DNA of 64,000 nucleotides from Panax quinquefolius (Eukaryota > Streptophyta > Magnoliopsida > Apiales > Araliaceae), in contig CM035165.1 in NCBI GenBank assembly GCA_020205615.1, positions 33,081,544 through 33,145,543 of the forward strand, written 5' to 3'. The notes beneath the pieces are model-generated. The model did not search any database. It saw only the letters and a list, made by a program, of their open reading frames with translations, and had not been told where the DNA came from. Numbering within the stretch: the first letter of the stretch is position 1; each line of letters begins with the position of its first letter. Positions 11,375 to 21,344 of the stretch are shown here, piece by piece. A program made the position numbers and the translations under genes.

Positions 11375-13009
11375 TTAATCTCCCGATACCTCGGGTTTGC
11401 CCATAATCTTCTTCAAAGGCTTATCTGTGTATACTATTACCAATCTACCCTGGAAGTATTTCCTAAGCTTTCGACTAACAGTTATTAAAGCAAAAGCAAA
11501 TTTTTCAATGTTCGGGTACCTTGTTTCAGCATCCCGAAGGACATGGCTTACATAATAAACCGAGTGCTGCTTACCCCCAACTTCACGCACCAAAACTGCT
11601 CCTATTGCCAACGAACTAGCTGCTAAGTATAAATATAGAGGCTCAGCAGGAACGGATTTCACCAACAAAGGTGCCGAAGATAAGTAGGACTTGATGCTCT
11701 GGAAGGCGTTCTCACACTCCGAAGTCCATTGAAACGTCTTTGCATTCTTCGGCCCTTTCAATGTATCAAAGAACGGTAAACATCTTTCTGCCGACTTGGA
11801 CATGAACCTCCTTAAATCTGCAATCCTTCCAGTCAGATGTTGAACATCTTTAAATGACTGAGGAGTCTTCATGTTCAGGATCGCTTGAATCTTCTCTGGA
11901 TTGGCTTCAATTCCTCTCTGACTGACAAGATAACCCAGAAATTTGTCAGCCCCTAGACCGAAGGTGCACTTAGTGGGGTTCAATCTTAAATTGTAATGAC
12001 GAATTGTCTGAAAGCATTCTTCTAAATCATCCAGATGTTTATGCACCAACATGCTCTTGACAATCATGTCGTCTCACGTACACCTCCACATTCCTCCCGG
12101 TGATATCACGAAGACATGGTTCATCATCCTCTGGTATGTGGCTCCGGCATTGATGAGGCCGAAAGTCATTTTCTTATAGGCATATACCGAACGATGCATA
12201 ATGAACGCCGTCTTCGGTATATCCTCTTTACACATGGAAATTTGATGATATCCAGAGAATGCGTCCATAAAACTTAATAAAGCATACCCCGAAGTGGCAT
12301 CGATGAGTTGGTCGATGTGGGGCAGCGGGTAGAAATCCTTTGGACAAGCTTTATTTAGATCGGTGTAATCAATACAGACTCGCCATTTACCATTTTGCTT
12401 CTGGACCAGCACCACATTTGCCATCCATTGTGGGTAATCGATCTCGAAGATGAAGTCAGCTGCCAACAGTTTTGCAATCTCTTCATCAATGATTCGCTGA
12501 CGTTCAGGTGCAAAGATCCTTCTCTTCTGTCGGACTGGTTTCTTTGACGGGTCCACCTCCAACCGATGCTCAGCGATATCCCTGCATACTCCTGGCATAT
12601 CCTGAGGTTCCCATGCGAAAATGTCAACATAGCATTGCAGGAGCTCCATGAGGTTCGTCCGGAGAGGTTCCGGCAGACCCGAACCTATTTTCACCGACTT
12701 GTTCGCCTTGCCCGGGATGAGCTCTATATCCTCTGTTTCTTCAGTTGGCAAGACCAATGGTTCGGAACTATTCTTTGTGAAGGGTTCGATCTCTATCGCT
12801 ATGGTCTGCTTCTGCTTCGATACCCCCACTCCCGAAGTGATCACAGCGTTCCTATAACACCTTCTGGCCAGATCCAAATCCCCTTTCACCTCACCAACCC
12901 CATAAGCCGTAGGAAATTTGATTTTGAAATGAGGAATTGAGGTCACAGCTTGCAAAGCAATTAAAGTAGGCCTTCCCAAAATAGCATTATAAGCAGAATC
13001 TACATGCAC
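11375..13009 (-). pseudogene. reverse transcriptase and degenerate RNase H of the Retand element
   Basis: ORF 13009-12074 carries the RT fingers and palm: KWRVCIDYTDLNKACPKDF, YPLPHIDQLIDATSG, FMDAFSGYHQI and MTFGLINAGATYQRMMN. One extra base near 12070 breaks the frame exactly inside the YVDD catalytic box; the next ORF (12067-11375) resumes with DMIVKSM. That ORF continues through the connection (FLGYLVSQRGIEANPEKI) into an RNase H whose first catalytic motif reads LYLAAS instead of the usual TDAS. This degeneration is known in Tat elements, which rely on the second RNase H. Confidence 0.9.
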
Positions 13010-13126
13010 AACATAAAATTTGCAAATAATTTCTACCTGCTGGGGGGCCGTTCCGAAGATGACTGGTAGTTCAATGGTTCCAGCTACCTTGACCGGGTCG
13101 TTACTAAAACCATATAAAAGAGCCTC

Positions 13127-13441
13127 TTATCCTATCTCCATCTTTCGCCCGTCTAGGTGCATCCTCTGATAAACGTGGGCATACAGAATATCTACAGAAG
13201 ACCCATTATCTACCATCATTCGCTTCATATCAACCGAACCCACTTGCGCAGTCAGCACCAATGATCCCTCGTGCGGTTTGATGACTTCCGAAGGGTAATC
13301 TTCATCAGTAAAGGAGATTACCGTACTCGAATAAGGTCTGTCGGTCTTGGGAGGTACCCTTGACATATGTGCCAGAATCCAAGTAACCGGTAACTTCTTT
13401 CCAGCGAGTTTGCGAAGTACCCCGGTGATGACATCTATCAC
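13127..13441 (-). pseudogene. aspartic protease region of the Retand element
   Basis: ORF 13441-13127 contains the active-site-like segment MVDNGSSVDILY (D-N-G-S, where a D-T/S-G motif is usual) after EGSLVLTAQVGS. It lies between gag and RT, as expected. A frame break near 13126 separates it from RT. Confidence 0.75.
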
Positions 13442-13529
13442 GTGCCTTGCAGTCGTTAGGGCTGGCAGCTTAACTTTAAGCTGGTTGAAATTTCTTTGGA
13501 GCAGGCCCTCTGTCTTCTTTGTTGATTAG

Positions 13530-15368
13530 TTACGCGCGTACCACATCTTGAATTAAAGCCCCACCTTGTACCTTTCTCTCAATAAAGTCCTTCAAACTAG
13601 CACAGTCGTTCGTATCATGACCCGAAGCTTGATGGTAATCACAATACTTACGAGAATTCCGTTTCCCGGGCTTAATGTTATCTCGAGGTGGCTCGAAGAT
13701 AGGTTGATTCTTAATTTGATCCAAGATAATACCACATGCGTGTTGAGTCTTTGTGTACGTCCTATTCACTCTCTAAATGGAGCGGACGAACGTCCTCCAC
13801 CCCTGTCTCCAATTGTTATATTTCTTGACCCGCCTTCCGTAGCGGTCTTTAGTCCTTCATTCTTTTTTCGTCCTATCGGTTCTGTCGTCTGTCTCTCCTG
13901 CTTCGATTGCGAAGAAGGGCGTTTGAGGTCATCCATGGCCTCCTCCACCACGATATAGCCTTGACTTTGTCAAAGGCTTCAATGAGACTCTTGGGGTGAT
14001 GAAACATTAACTTCTTCACCAACTTCTCTGATTTGACCAGATCTAACCCATTCAGAAACAGTCCAACGGCTTGTAGATCGTTCGAATTCATCACTTGGCC
14101 GCCTTCACGCAGGCAACTTCTTCACATATTGGCCCAAAGACTCATTCAAAACTTGTCGAACTGAGCCAACGAACCAGGTTGGTTTCCCTTCTTTGTTGCT
14201 CCCCAAGCGAGCATGAAATTTCTTGCACATATACGCCCAAGATGAAATTGAATCAGGGGCAAAGTCCCCATCCTTCTTGCCGGCATCCTTTACGGCGTTG
14301 TGACAAAAGTATGACACTTAGCGACATCGCTAAAGTCATAATAATCCATCGATCGATTGAGCGCTTTGTTGTGGTCATATGGGATCCCCGATCCATCATA
14401 ACTCTCGATATGGGGCAATTTCTTGGTGGGGTCGACTTTTTCTTTAAGAATCTCCGCGGAAAAAGGGATGCCTTTTTTCGAAGTATCCTTCGTTTTTGTA
14501 CTTAAGTCGCTTAGAAGTTCTTTTAACTCTTTAACCGGATACTCCACACCTTCGGTTGAGATGATGCTTCTTTTTTTGGTGACTCCTCTTCTTACGAGTG
14601 GACCGGGTTTCTTACAATGATAGAGCCTTGACTCTAGAAGGACTTTTACGATGACGAGTGTCCACGCGAGGTGGTGTACCCTCGATGGACTCTCGGAGTC
14701 GATCCCAGATATACTTCATCTCCGAACTCGGGCACTATGGCGAGAATGTGCAACAACAAGTGCTTTCTTTGTGGTCTCGAGTGTGATCTCGGATCGACCT
14801 CTTCGTTCTTTCCGACCTGCTCCTTAGAATCGATAGGGTGATGTGCCCTCTTGATCTTTGAGGGGAGGGCTTGAGATCTTCTTCTTCTTTCTCGATTTCG
14901 GCCCCGAGATTCTTGTCCTGAATGAACAGGTTCTTTCCCACTTCGGTGCCCTCGCTCTTCGGACTGATCATAACTGGACTCTTCATCCCTCAACTCTGCT
15001 ACCCGAGCCATCTGCTCAGCTATATCTTGTCGCTGTTTCACGAGTACTTCCATAGCTCTATCCGCTTCATCTACCATCTTAGCCAGTCGTGAAGCTTTTT
15101 CGTCTTGGTCCTCTCGGTATCGAGTTCTAAGCGAGGTGCCTTCTACTCGTTTCCGACCATGGCCAAACCCTTTCTCCGTCGGGAAGACTAGCCTACGCTT
15201 AGCCTTGCCCACCACCTTCGACCTAAAATCTTCAGGTGATCGTCTGGACGCTGTGCTAGCATGAACACTTATTGCCGGTCCCAAACGATCCTTGACAGAC
15301 ACTCGTGGTGTCGATTCACTGGCAGCCCTCGGCTGCCCTTCGGGTGTAGGTGTTCTACTCTTTACCAT
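13530..15368 (-). pseudogene. gag region of the Retand element (several frames)
   Basis: The N-terminal 240 codons (15368-14646) begin MVKSRTPTPEG and include a charged coiled coil (DEADRAMEVLVKQRQD). Pieces at 14547-14290, 14317-14105 and 14094-13873 carry the retrotransposon gag domain (SSWAYMCKKFHARL, then VRQVLNESLGQYVKK). The piece 13769-13530 has the Tat-type zinc-knuckle-like motif KYCDYHQASGHDTNDC. At least four frame changes show that gag is not translatable as read. Confidence 0.85.
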
Positions 15369-15424
15369 GAATACTGATGTAGAACAAACACAGTTTGTGA
15401 TTGAAAAATACTCAGGACACTAGA

Positions 15425-15447
15425 ACTCGCCCTTCCTCTAGCGCCAA
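15425..15447 (-). other. primer-binding site of the Retand element
   Basis: Immediately inside the 5' LTR end, the minus strand reads TTGGCGCTAGAGGAAGGGC. The TGGCG start (complement of a tRNA 3' CCA end) and the position fit a PBS. I do not assign the tRNA. Confidence 0.65.
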
Positions 15448-15465
15448 TGTTAACGCCAAGATCTT
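15448..15465 (-). repeat. 18-bp stub of the Retand 5' LTR
   Basis: The first 18 bases of the LTR (TGTTAACGCCAAGATCTT) follow the PBS, then the sequence switches to host DNA. The breakpoint has a 2-bp (TT) overlap between LTR and host sequence. Confidence 0.85.
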
Positions 15466-15621
15466 GTTCCAGTTTTTGGTTTGTAAAACCCTTTTATCTT
15501 ATGGGTCACTGAATTTGTACATAGAAGAACCATAATCTTCAATATTTTGAGTTGTTTAGAAAAGGGTTTTGTGGGTTATGGATTTGGAGTACTCTGATAT
15601 AATGGATTTTATTAGGGGTAA
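15464..15621 (+). repeat. second copy of the host exon-2 segment (158 bp)
   Basis: By eye nearly identical to 4603-4760; the clear difference is GGGGTAA here versus GGGATAA there. It contains the same splice acceptor (AG at 15471-15472) and the same ATG frame (15578), again ending at an LTR. This host DNA should not lie inside the element, so it marks a rearrangement or an assembly junction. Confidence 0.9.
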
Positions 15622-16302
15622 TGTTAACGCCAAGATCTTTCTCCACGTCCCAATCACCAAGACGCGTCCGATATCCTGTACAGTTCAACAAGTCAACACC
15701 AAAAGCTTGACGGCCTGACCGTCGGGGGATAGCTCCGGCGTGAGAGTCAGTATCGGCGATCACAAGGTCAACAATGGAGAGAAAATAATGTCTAATGTCT
15801 GAGAGAGAATAATAATATGAATGTGTGTAATATTTTGTTACTTACCTCTTTTGTGATCTTAGCCCCATACGCACTCCAATCTCGGTTTACTGTGTCACTC
15901 ATCATCTCCTGACATCTTTTCCCCCACTCCCGGTCATTTCAGCCGAAAGTATCTAGCCTACTTCTTCACCTGCTACCACTATTTGCCACCGCCGGTCATC
16001 TGAGTCCCATCCTCATTAATGCCATGCAGAAAGGTGGTAGACATAGTAGTCAACTATCATTTGGCATAATGATTACCGGTCAAAGTTGGATTAAGTGACA
16101 ATTTGTGTAATGGGCCAGTTTAATAACTAAGCCCAAATAATAGAAATAACCCAAACGACCGGATCCAATCGAAAGGACCCAATGAAATAATCAAGAATCT
16201 ACCAAATCATTCGAACTAACTAGGAGAAAAAGAATATAATCCAGAGGGAGGCCCGTTAAATCTGGCCCCAAATAATAAGGAAAAAAGGATTATGGCCCAA
16301 CA
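15622..16302 (-). repeat. full LTR copy beside the RING ORF
   Basis: About 681 bp, collinear with 4761-5443. It is flanked on both sides by a perfect 5-bp target duplication GGTAA (15617-15621 and 16303-16307), so on its own it looks like a solo LTR. In gene orientation it contributes upstream ATGs and stops before the ATG at 16309. Confidence 0.9.
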
Positions 16303-16308
16303 GGTAAT

Positions 16309-17724
16309 ATGGCCTTGGATGTTGATTTGAACTTAGAGCCTACTGGTTCAGGGGTAGGGGTAGATCTTTTAAGTGGATTATCAGCCCGTGGTCGAATTCT
16401 TCGAGATCGAACTCGGCTAATTGAGGAGGCTACAGCTAGGATCACAGAACAGCAGAGGTTACTGGAATCTCAAAATCCTCCTCCCGAGATAAGTAATTCT
16501 ATTGCAGTTGAACCAGGAGGTTTTGTGGGAATTGGGAGTGAATTGCCTAATGGGGAAGATAGTAGGGTTGGTTTAGAAAGGACTATTGAGAGAGAGAGAA
16601 ATTGTAAAAGGGATAATTCCCATTTGGTAGCTACAGCGTTGGCGATGGATTTGGATGTTAAGGATGGTGGTGGTGGAAGCTTTTATGATTGCAATATTTG
16701 TTTGGAGATGGCAAAAGAACCAATATTGACTTGTTGTGGTCACTTGTTTTGTTGGGCATGCTTCTATCAGGTGGATTATGTTGATTCGGCTATCAAGGAA
16801 TGTCCAGTTTGCAAGGGACAGGTAAAAAATTCTAATATTACGCCAATTTATGGCAATGGCGACAATGACCATGTGTCAGAGTTGGAGTCTGGCTTAAAGA
16901 TACCTCCTAGGCCCCCGGCACACCGGGTAGAGAGTGTTAGGCAACAGCGTGTCAACCGGCGCATTTCTCATATTCCAGTTGCAGAAGCACTTCGACGAAT
17001 TAGGATTGGTATTGGTGCAACTGCAGAGCAGCCAAGGCAGCAGGATGTTGATGGTGCAAATGCTGGTTCTGACATCACTTCGCAGGTGTTGCCAAATACA
17101 GAAGCAGGAGCCACCCAGCATCTCCGTTCCCATCAATTTTCAAGAATATTGTCTGAAAATGCTCCGTCGCTTTCTTCCATTTCATCTGCTTTGAATAATA
17201 TTCAAGCTAGAAGCTTAGATGAGGACATCACTTCGCAGGTGTTGCCAAATACAGAAGTAGGAGCCACCCGGCGTCTCCGTTCCAGTCAATTTTCAAGAAT
17301 ATTGTCTGAAAATGCTCCGTCGCTTTCTTCCATTTCATCTGCTTTGAATAATTTTCAAGCTAGAAGCTTAGATGAGGATTTTGAGACTTACATTCATGCC
17401 CACCTCCTGGGAAGAACTGACCCACAGTTTCTGCCTGTTAATGGTGGGGAGTTTAGTAGCAGTGTTGCTGTTATACAAACAGAACTCCAGACTGCGGATT
17501 CTACTACTGAGACTAATTTTGCAGTTAACCATACTTCGTCCTCTGGAAGATCTGATGCTTCTGCTGCTATTATGCCCTTGGAAAACCCAGAAATTGGTTC
17601 ATCTGTTGCAGGAAATCTTTTGACACCCCATCCTTCATCCTCCAGGGGAAGAAGTGGTGCACCTAGGGTTTCAGATGCTGAGAATGAGGCTTCTCGGGAA
17701 ACTCGAAGGAGAAGATTGAGGTGA
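16309..17724 (+). CDS. RING-finger (C3HC4) E3 ubiquitin ligase, MUSE1/MUSE2-like; N-terminus cut off by retrotransposon
   Basis: A 471-codon ORF beginning MALDVDLNLEPTGSG. A helical Arg/Glu-rich stretch follows (about 28-52). The RING domain has C128-x2-C131-x11-C143-x-H145-x2-C148-x2-C151-x13-C165-x2-C168, a complete C3HC4 set of the RMA/RNF5 style. The tail is long, Ser-rich and disordered, ending ETRRRRLR, with no hydrophobic C-terminal anchor, unlike RMA1-3. From architecture I place it near Arabidopsis MUSE1/MUSE2, cytosolic E3 ligases that limit NLR immune receptors; this assignment is from memory and moderate. An in-frame 51-residue duplication lies at 255-356. The ATG used is the second in-frame ATG; the upstream one (4717) is separated by the insertion. 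Translation would require an LTR-derived leader or promoter, or splicing from 4527 to the acceptor at 15472. Confidence 0.85.
   Translation: MALDVDLNLEPTGSGVGVDLLSGLSARGRILRDRTRLIEEATARITEQQRLLESQNPPPEISNSIAVEPGGFVGIGSELPNGEDSRVGLERTIERERNCKRDNSHLVATALAMDLDVKDGGGGSFYDCNICLEMAKEPILTCCGHLFCWACFYQVDYVDSAIKECPVCKGQVKNSNITPIYGNGDNDHVSELESGLKIPPRPPAHRVESVRQQRVNRRISHIPVAEALRRIRIGIGATAEQPRQQDVDGANAGSDITSQVLPNTEAGATQHLRSHQFSRILSENAPSLSSISSALNNIQARSLDEDITSQVLPNTEVGATRRLRSSQFSRILSENAPSLSSISSALNNFQARSLDEDFETYIHAHLLGRTDPQFLPVNGGEFSSSVAVIQTELQTADSTTETNFAVNHTSSSGRSDASAAIMPLENPEIGSSVAGNLLTPHPSSSRGRSGAPRVSDAENEASRETRRRRLR
17071..17376 (+). repeat. in-frame 153-bp tandem duplication in the RING gene
   Basis: Copies 17071-17223 and 17224-17376 encode residues 255-305 and 306-356. 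Both begin DITSQVLPNTE and both contain FSRILSENAPSLSSISSALN. I count about seven base differences by eye. It lies downstream of the RING domain in the Ser-rich tail. Confidence 0.97.
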
Positions 17725-19285
17725 TGTTATTTCATTTATGAAGAAAAAGGTGGAATTGGTACAAGTTCCCTTGTCTAGAAACTATATTTCTGCTGCTGTT
17801 GCTGAAATTTTTTGTTTCCTTTCGAATTAAAATGTTTGCCAACTCATGGAAAACGTTGCCAATTGCCATTTTAAGTAATCTGAATTCAAAAAGTCCCAGT
17901 TCAGATTAATTGTAGCTGCCATTTTTCTCAACCAAGGACCATAAAGTTTGTTGCTTTTGGTTTTTAAAAATCGGCAAACATAAATTGCCTGTTTTTGGGC
18001 CTTAGTACTATCCATTAACTTGTGAATGATTACAATTATTTATGTAGTAAGGGTTACTGTACAACAGATACTTGGTTTCTTAATTACTAAGTTCTGTGAT
18101 TGCTAGTGTAAGCAGTATGTCTCATCCTTTGTCCTGTGGCTTTCCTAATAGTTTGCTTAAACTTGTTACGTCTTATTTTGGGTTGGCTAACGTGCCTTAT
18201 GGTGTATGTAAATTGATTACTTGGATTGATTATTTCTTTAGAAATTTTATTATCCTAGGAATATTTACTTTTAAATTATTACTGTGTAATCTAGTTTTCC
18301 TAGTATACAATATATTTTAATTTGTAATCTATTATAAATTACGTCTCTAGAACTTGGCCTGTACTTGGAAGAATCCATTCTAAGGAGCAAGTTTAGTACT
18401 TCGTAGCATTGAGGTGGCTCTTAAACACATGAAAACGTCAAAAAAAATTTCTAATTTATGAAGCTCTTGAATGGGGCTTTTTGATAATTCTTGTATAGCA
18501 ATGTTGTACTTGGAAGAATCCATTTTAAGGAGCAAGTTTAGTACTTCGTAGCATTGAGGTGGCTCTTAAACACATGATAACGTCAATTTTTTTTCTAATT
18601 TATGAAGCTCAAATGGGACTTTGATAATTCTTGGATAGCAATGTTGTTCTTTCTAGTAGGATGTGCTGCCAAATGTGGAACTTGCTTTATAGAAGCAGTT
18701 TGTAGTTATTTATCTAGTATCACTTTCATTTGCTTTTGAACTGCTTCTTGATTTGAGTACTCTCAGACTCCAGACCGTATATATTATAGGATATAGGACA
18801 GGCGATTCCTTCAATATGTATAATGTGTGAACTACTTTATGACCTTTATCGGACAATCACTGGAGCAATATGTGTTTACCTGGTGATGCCAGTGGAACTT
18901 ATCTATTGTTATCTGATGTTCTTTCCTACGGTGTTAATGTATTTTCGTAAGACTAATGATGCTAAATTTTCCATTAAAATAAAGACTGTCGAATTTACTT
19001 GACTTGATCAGAGATATGGTAGTTCAGCGTCTTATATTTGGAGATAATTGATTAGGTTTTGCTCTGTGCCTTTCTGTATGAACTGGATTTCTTTGTTTTT
19101 ACCTGACTCCATCTTTGAAGCCTTGTTTGTTCATCCTTATGGCAAATACCATTTGCATTTAGTTTTTGTTCCTGAAGCTCTATTGGTTGACTAGCCCAGC
19201 TTATGATTACTAATACCATTAGCTTTACCAATCAGTGCTTGTGGGCACCTGATCTTCATTTTTATGAAATTAATAGTATCATTTA
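17725..19285. other. 3' UTR of the RING gene and intergenic region
   Basis: No credible ORF. The first few hundred bases should include the RING 3' UTR; a candidate AATTAAA polyadenylation signal lies near 17825. The region also contains the 145-bp tandem duplication listed separately. Confidence 0.6.
18361..18650. repeat. 145-bp tandem duplication
   Basis: Copies start GTACTTGGAAGAATCCATT at 18361 and 18506 and run to TAGCAATGTTGT. They differ by a few substitutions and poly-A/T length changes. Noncoding. Confidence 0.95.
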
Positions 19286-19527
19286 CTCCTTCTGTCCCAT
19301 GATAAAAGTCATTATTATTATTTTGGATAGTCCCATGTTAAATGTCTATTTTTTTTTAATAATCAAACTTTTACGCATATTTTCTTATTATACCCGTAGC
19401 ATTAAATATCTCTTACTTTTCTTATTCTAATTCTCTCTGACATTATTATGGACAATTTTGTCATTTCATTCATCTTCTTAATATGCGTGAAAAATTCACT
19501 AGGACTTTTATCCTGGGACGGAGTGAG
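19286..19527. mobile_element. Stowaway MITE, 242 bp
   Basis: TA target duplications (19284-19285 and 19528-19529) flank terminal inverted repeats of about 25 bp. The left starts CTCCTTCTGTCCCATGAT; the right, reverse complemented, starts CTCACTCCGTCCCAGGAT. Both then continue AAAAGTC. It has the typical size and AT-rich core of a Tc1/mariner-derived MITE. Confidence 0.85.
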
Positions 19528-19529
19528 TA

Positions 19530-20190
19530 TTATTAATTTGTTTATTGTGTTGGGAGAACTAGTGAGTGGATATTTTTAGGGACACACCGATATAATAAAA
19601 GTTACACACATAACTGTTATTTCTGTATGTAATTTTGATATTTTCGCATGGTATTCGCTCGCATGAGCATACAGTGGGTTCCACATTCACGTGATAAGAG
19701 ATCGTGTAAAAATATCAAGAATACATATAGAAATAGTGTTCTCCAAAAGAAATCATCCTATGCAACATTATGATGCGTAGGGGAAAGTTCCGGTAGGCAT
19801 CATAATGGTGCATATGAGAAGTTTTCCAGATGCATATGAAAAGTTCTGGTACGCACAATTTATGATGCATATGGAAAGTTGTCATTCGCAACAATAGTGC
19901 GTACATAAATTTTAAAAGTTCTTCCTGCACACCATATCAAATTAGGTATAAAATTATTATGAAACAAGGTAAATGATTTTCTTTTTGCCTCTAGTATAAG
20001 CTTGATAGATTTAAAGACAAAGTCTTTGGAGACTTGGGCCACTTGGCTTCCATAGCTTTCTTTTTTCTTTGTGTACCAACTACTTTTCTTTCCTTTCTAC
20101 CCTTTTTCTTTCCTCTTTGAGGCTATTATGAGGTATTGCTTTTGTCATATCTCACACTTAATTAGGATAAGGCTATAAATGAGTTAAACA
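19530..20190. other. intergenic, short degenerate repeats
   Basis: No gene seen. Between about 19745 and 19880 a short motif, GATGCATATG followed by AAAGTT, recurs imperfectly several times. The rest is unremarkable. Confidence 0.4.
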
Positions 20191-20192
20191 GT

Positions 20193-20792
20193 TAGGGTTC
20201 GACTAAAAAAAATACGAACGAAACTCAAATTTGTTAATAATATGATCCAACTTTGAGTATTAAAAAATAGTTCGAATAAAAATATAAGTAGAATATGAGT
20301 AAGGTTATACTCGACTCGTTTAATATTCAAACTACTTGAATTCTTGATTATGATTCGATACATGCTCGATTGATACAGATTCGATTAGATGTTCGATACA
20401 TTCTCTTATAATATATACAAATTTAAATCAAATTAGGATAATTAATTATTATTTTGTTTTATTTTTAATTTTAATTGTGATTTTATATTTGTATAGTGTA
20501 ATAGTAAATATATTTCCTCATTTCTAAATAAAATAACAAATTCAATTTATAATTATATTTATTATAAAACTAGTTATTATGTGGAGACTCGAATTCGAGC
20601 TTGAATTTGAACCACGTGAGTAGTTTGAATATAATTCGATCCGAGTCAGATCGAATTCGAGTAATAAATATTCGAGTCGAATCTGAATAAAATTTTTCAA
20701 TTACAATTCAAGTATGAATTTAACATTTCGAGTCGAATTCGAGCAGCTCTCTGTTCGCTTCGGTTCAACTCGTTTACACCCTTAACTGAAAA
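20193..20792. mobile_element. possible hAT-like non-autonomous element
   Basis: The right end reads CGTTTACACCCTTA; its reverse complement (TAAGGGTGTAAACG) resembles common plant hAT MITE termini. The left end TAGGGTTCGACT is similar but imperfect, and the interior repeats TTCGAGTCGAATTCGAG-type words. I find no convincing 8-bp target duplication, so the boundaries are tentative. Confidence 0.35.
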
Positions 20793-20813
20793 GATAATAA
20801 TCACTTTTATTTG

Positions 20814-20954
20814 AACTCTTCTATGCGGACATGATAATTGGACACGAGTGCTTTATAATTTTACCTATTTGTATTTTGACCCTTAATAAGGGATAAAAAT
20901 ATAAATAGGTACAAGTATAAAGAATTTGTTCAATTATCATGTCCGCATAGAGTT
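20814..20954. mobile_element. 141-bp foldback (hairpin) element
   Basis: Nearly the whole segment is an inverted repeat. The left arm starts AACTCTTCTATGCGGACATG, and the right arm reverse-complements to AAACTCTATGCGGACATG. The complementarity continues through TACCTATTTGTATTTTGACC to a centre near 20885. It could be a foldback MITE or, if transcribed, a long hairpin RNA. Confidence 0.8.
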
Positions 20955-21344
20955 TTTCCTTTTATTTGGATAGATGGAGTAATTTTATAATTAATTTGAC
21001 TTGACTTAGTTGAGTTACATTAATGTCTTCGATTTATGTCTGCTTAACTATCACTCTTATATTGATGGTGTCATTAAATAAATAATCTCTCGGTAATGCT
21101 TGTGTGATTACTGTAACACTGTGTTTGTGAAAGAAATTTAGGAATAAGAAGAATAAAATATCTTGTTTGTTTTTAGTGGAGAGAAGAAAAGAGAATGAGA
21201 TTTTTTAAAAATTTCCTCTCAAAAAATTTCTTTCAAAGTTGAAAAGATTTGGAAGAAAATTTACTAAACACTTAGATTACAAATTAAAATATCAAAATTA
21301 TCCTTATAATAATTTCTAAAATGGAAGTTCATAAGGGTAAAATA
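20955..21344. other. intergenic, nothing recognised
   Basis: AT-rich. A TGTTTG...AAACA pair around 21120-21275 may be the edges of another small element, but it is too weak to call. Confidence 0.4.

Larger units (their letters stand above)
4761..16302 (-). mobile_element. Tat/Retand-type Ty3/Gypsy LTR retrotransposon (defective) inserted in the RING gene
   Basis: A minus-strand element. Its 3' LTR is 4761-5443, its internal region is 5444-15447, and a full LTR copy lies at 15622-16302. Both LTRs start TGTTAACGCC and end GGCCCAACA on the + strand. Minus-strand order is PBS, gag, protease, RT, degenerate RNase H, a second (archaeal-type) RNase H, integrase, tandem repeats, antisense ORF and polypurine tract. 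Dual RNase H and the antisense ORF place it in the Tat lineage (Retand/Ogre/Athila relatives). Flanking target sites are GATAA (4756-4760) and GGTAA (16303-16307). The 5' side is abnormal: an 18-bp LTR stub (15448-15465) and 158 bp of host DNA precede the full LTR. Gag and pol are broken by several frameshifts. Confidence 0.9.

Noticed and set aside
12566..12940. + strand ORF opposite RT
   Set aside because: Shadow of the RT reading frame on the minus strand.
21120..21280. Possible small element with TGTTTG...AAACA edges
   Set aside because: Edges too short and no target duplication found.
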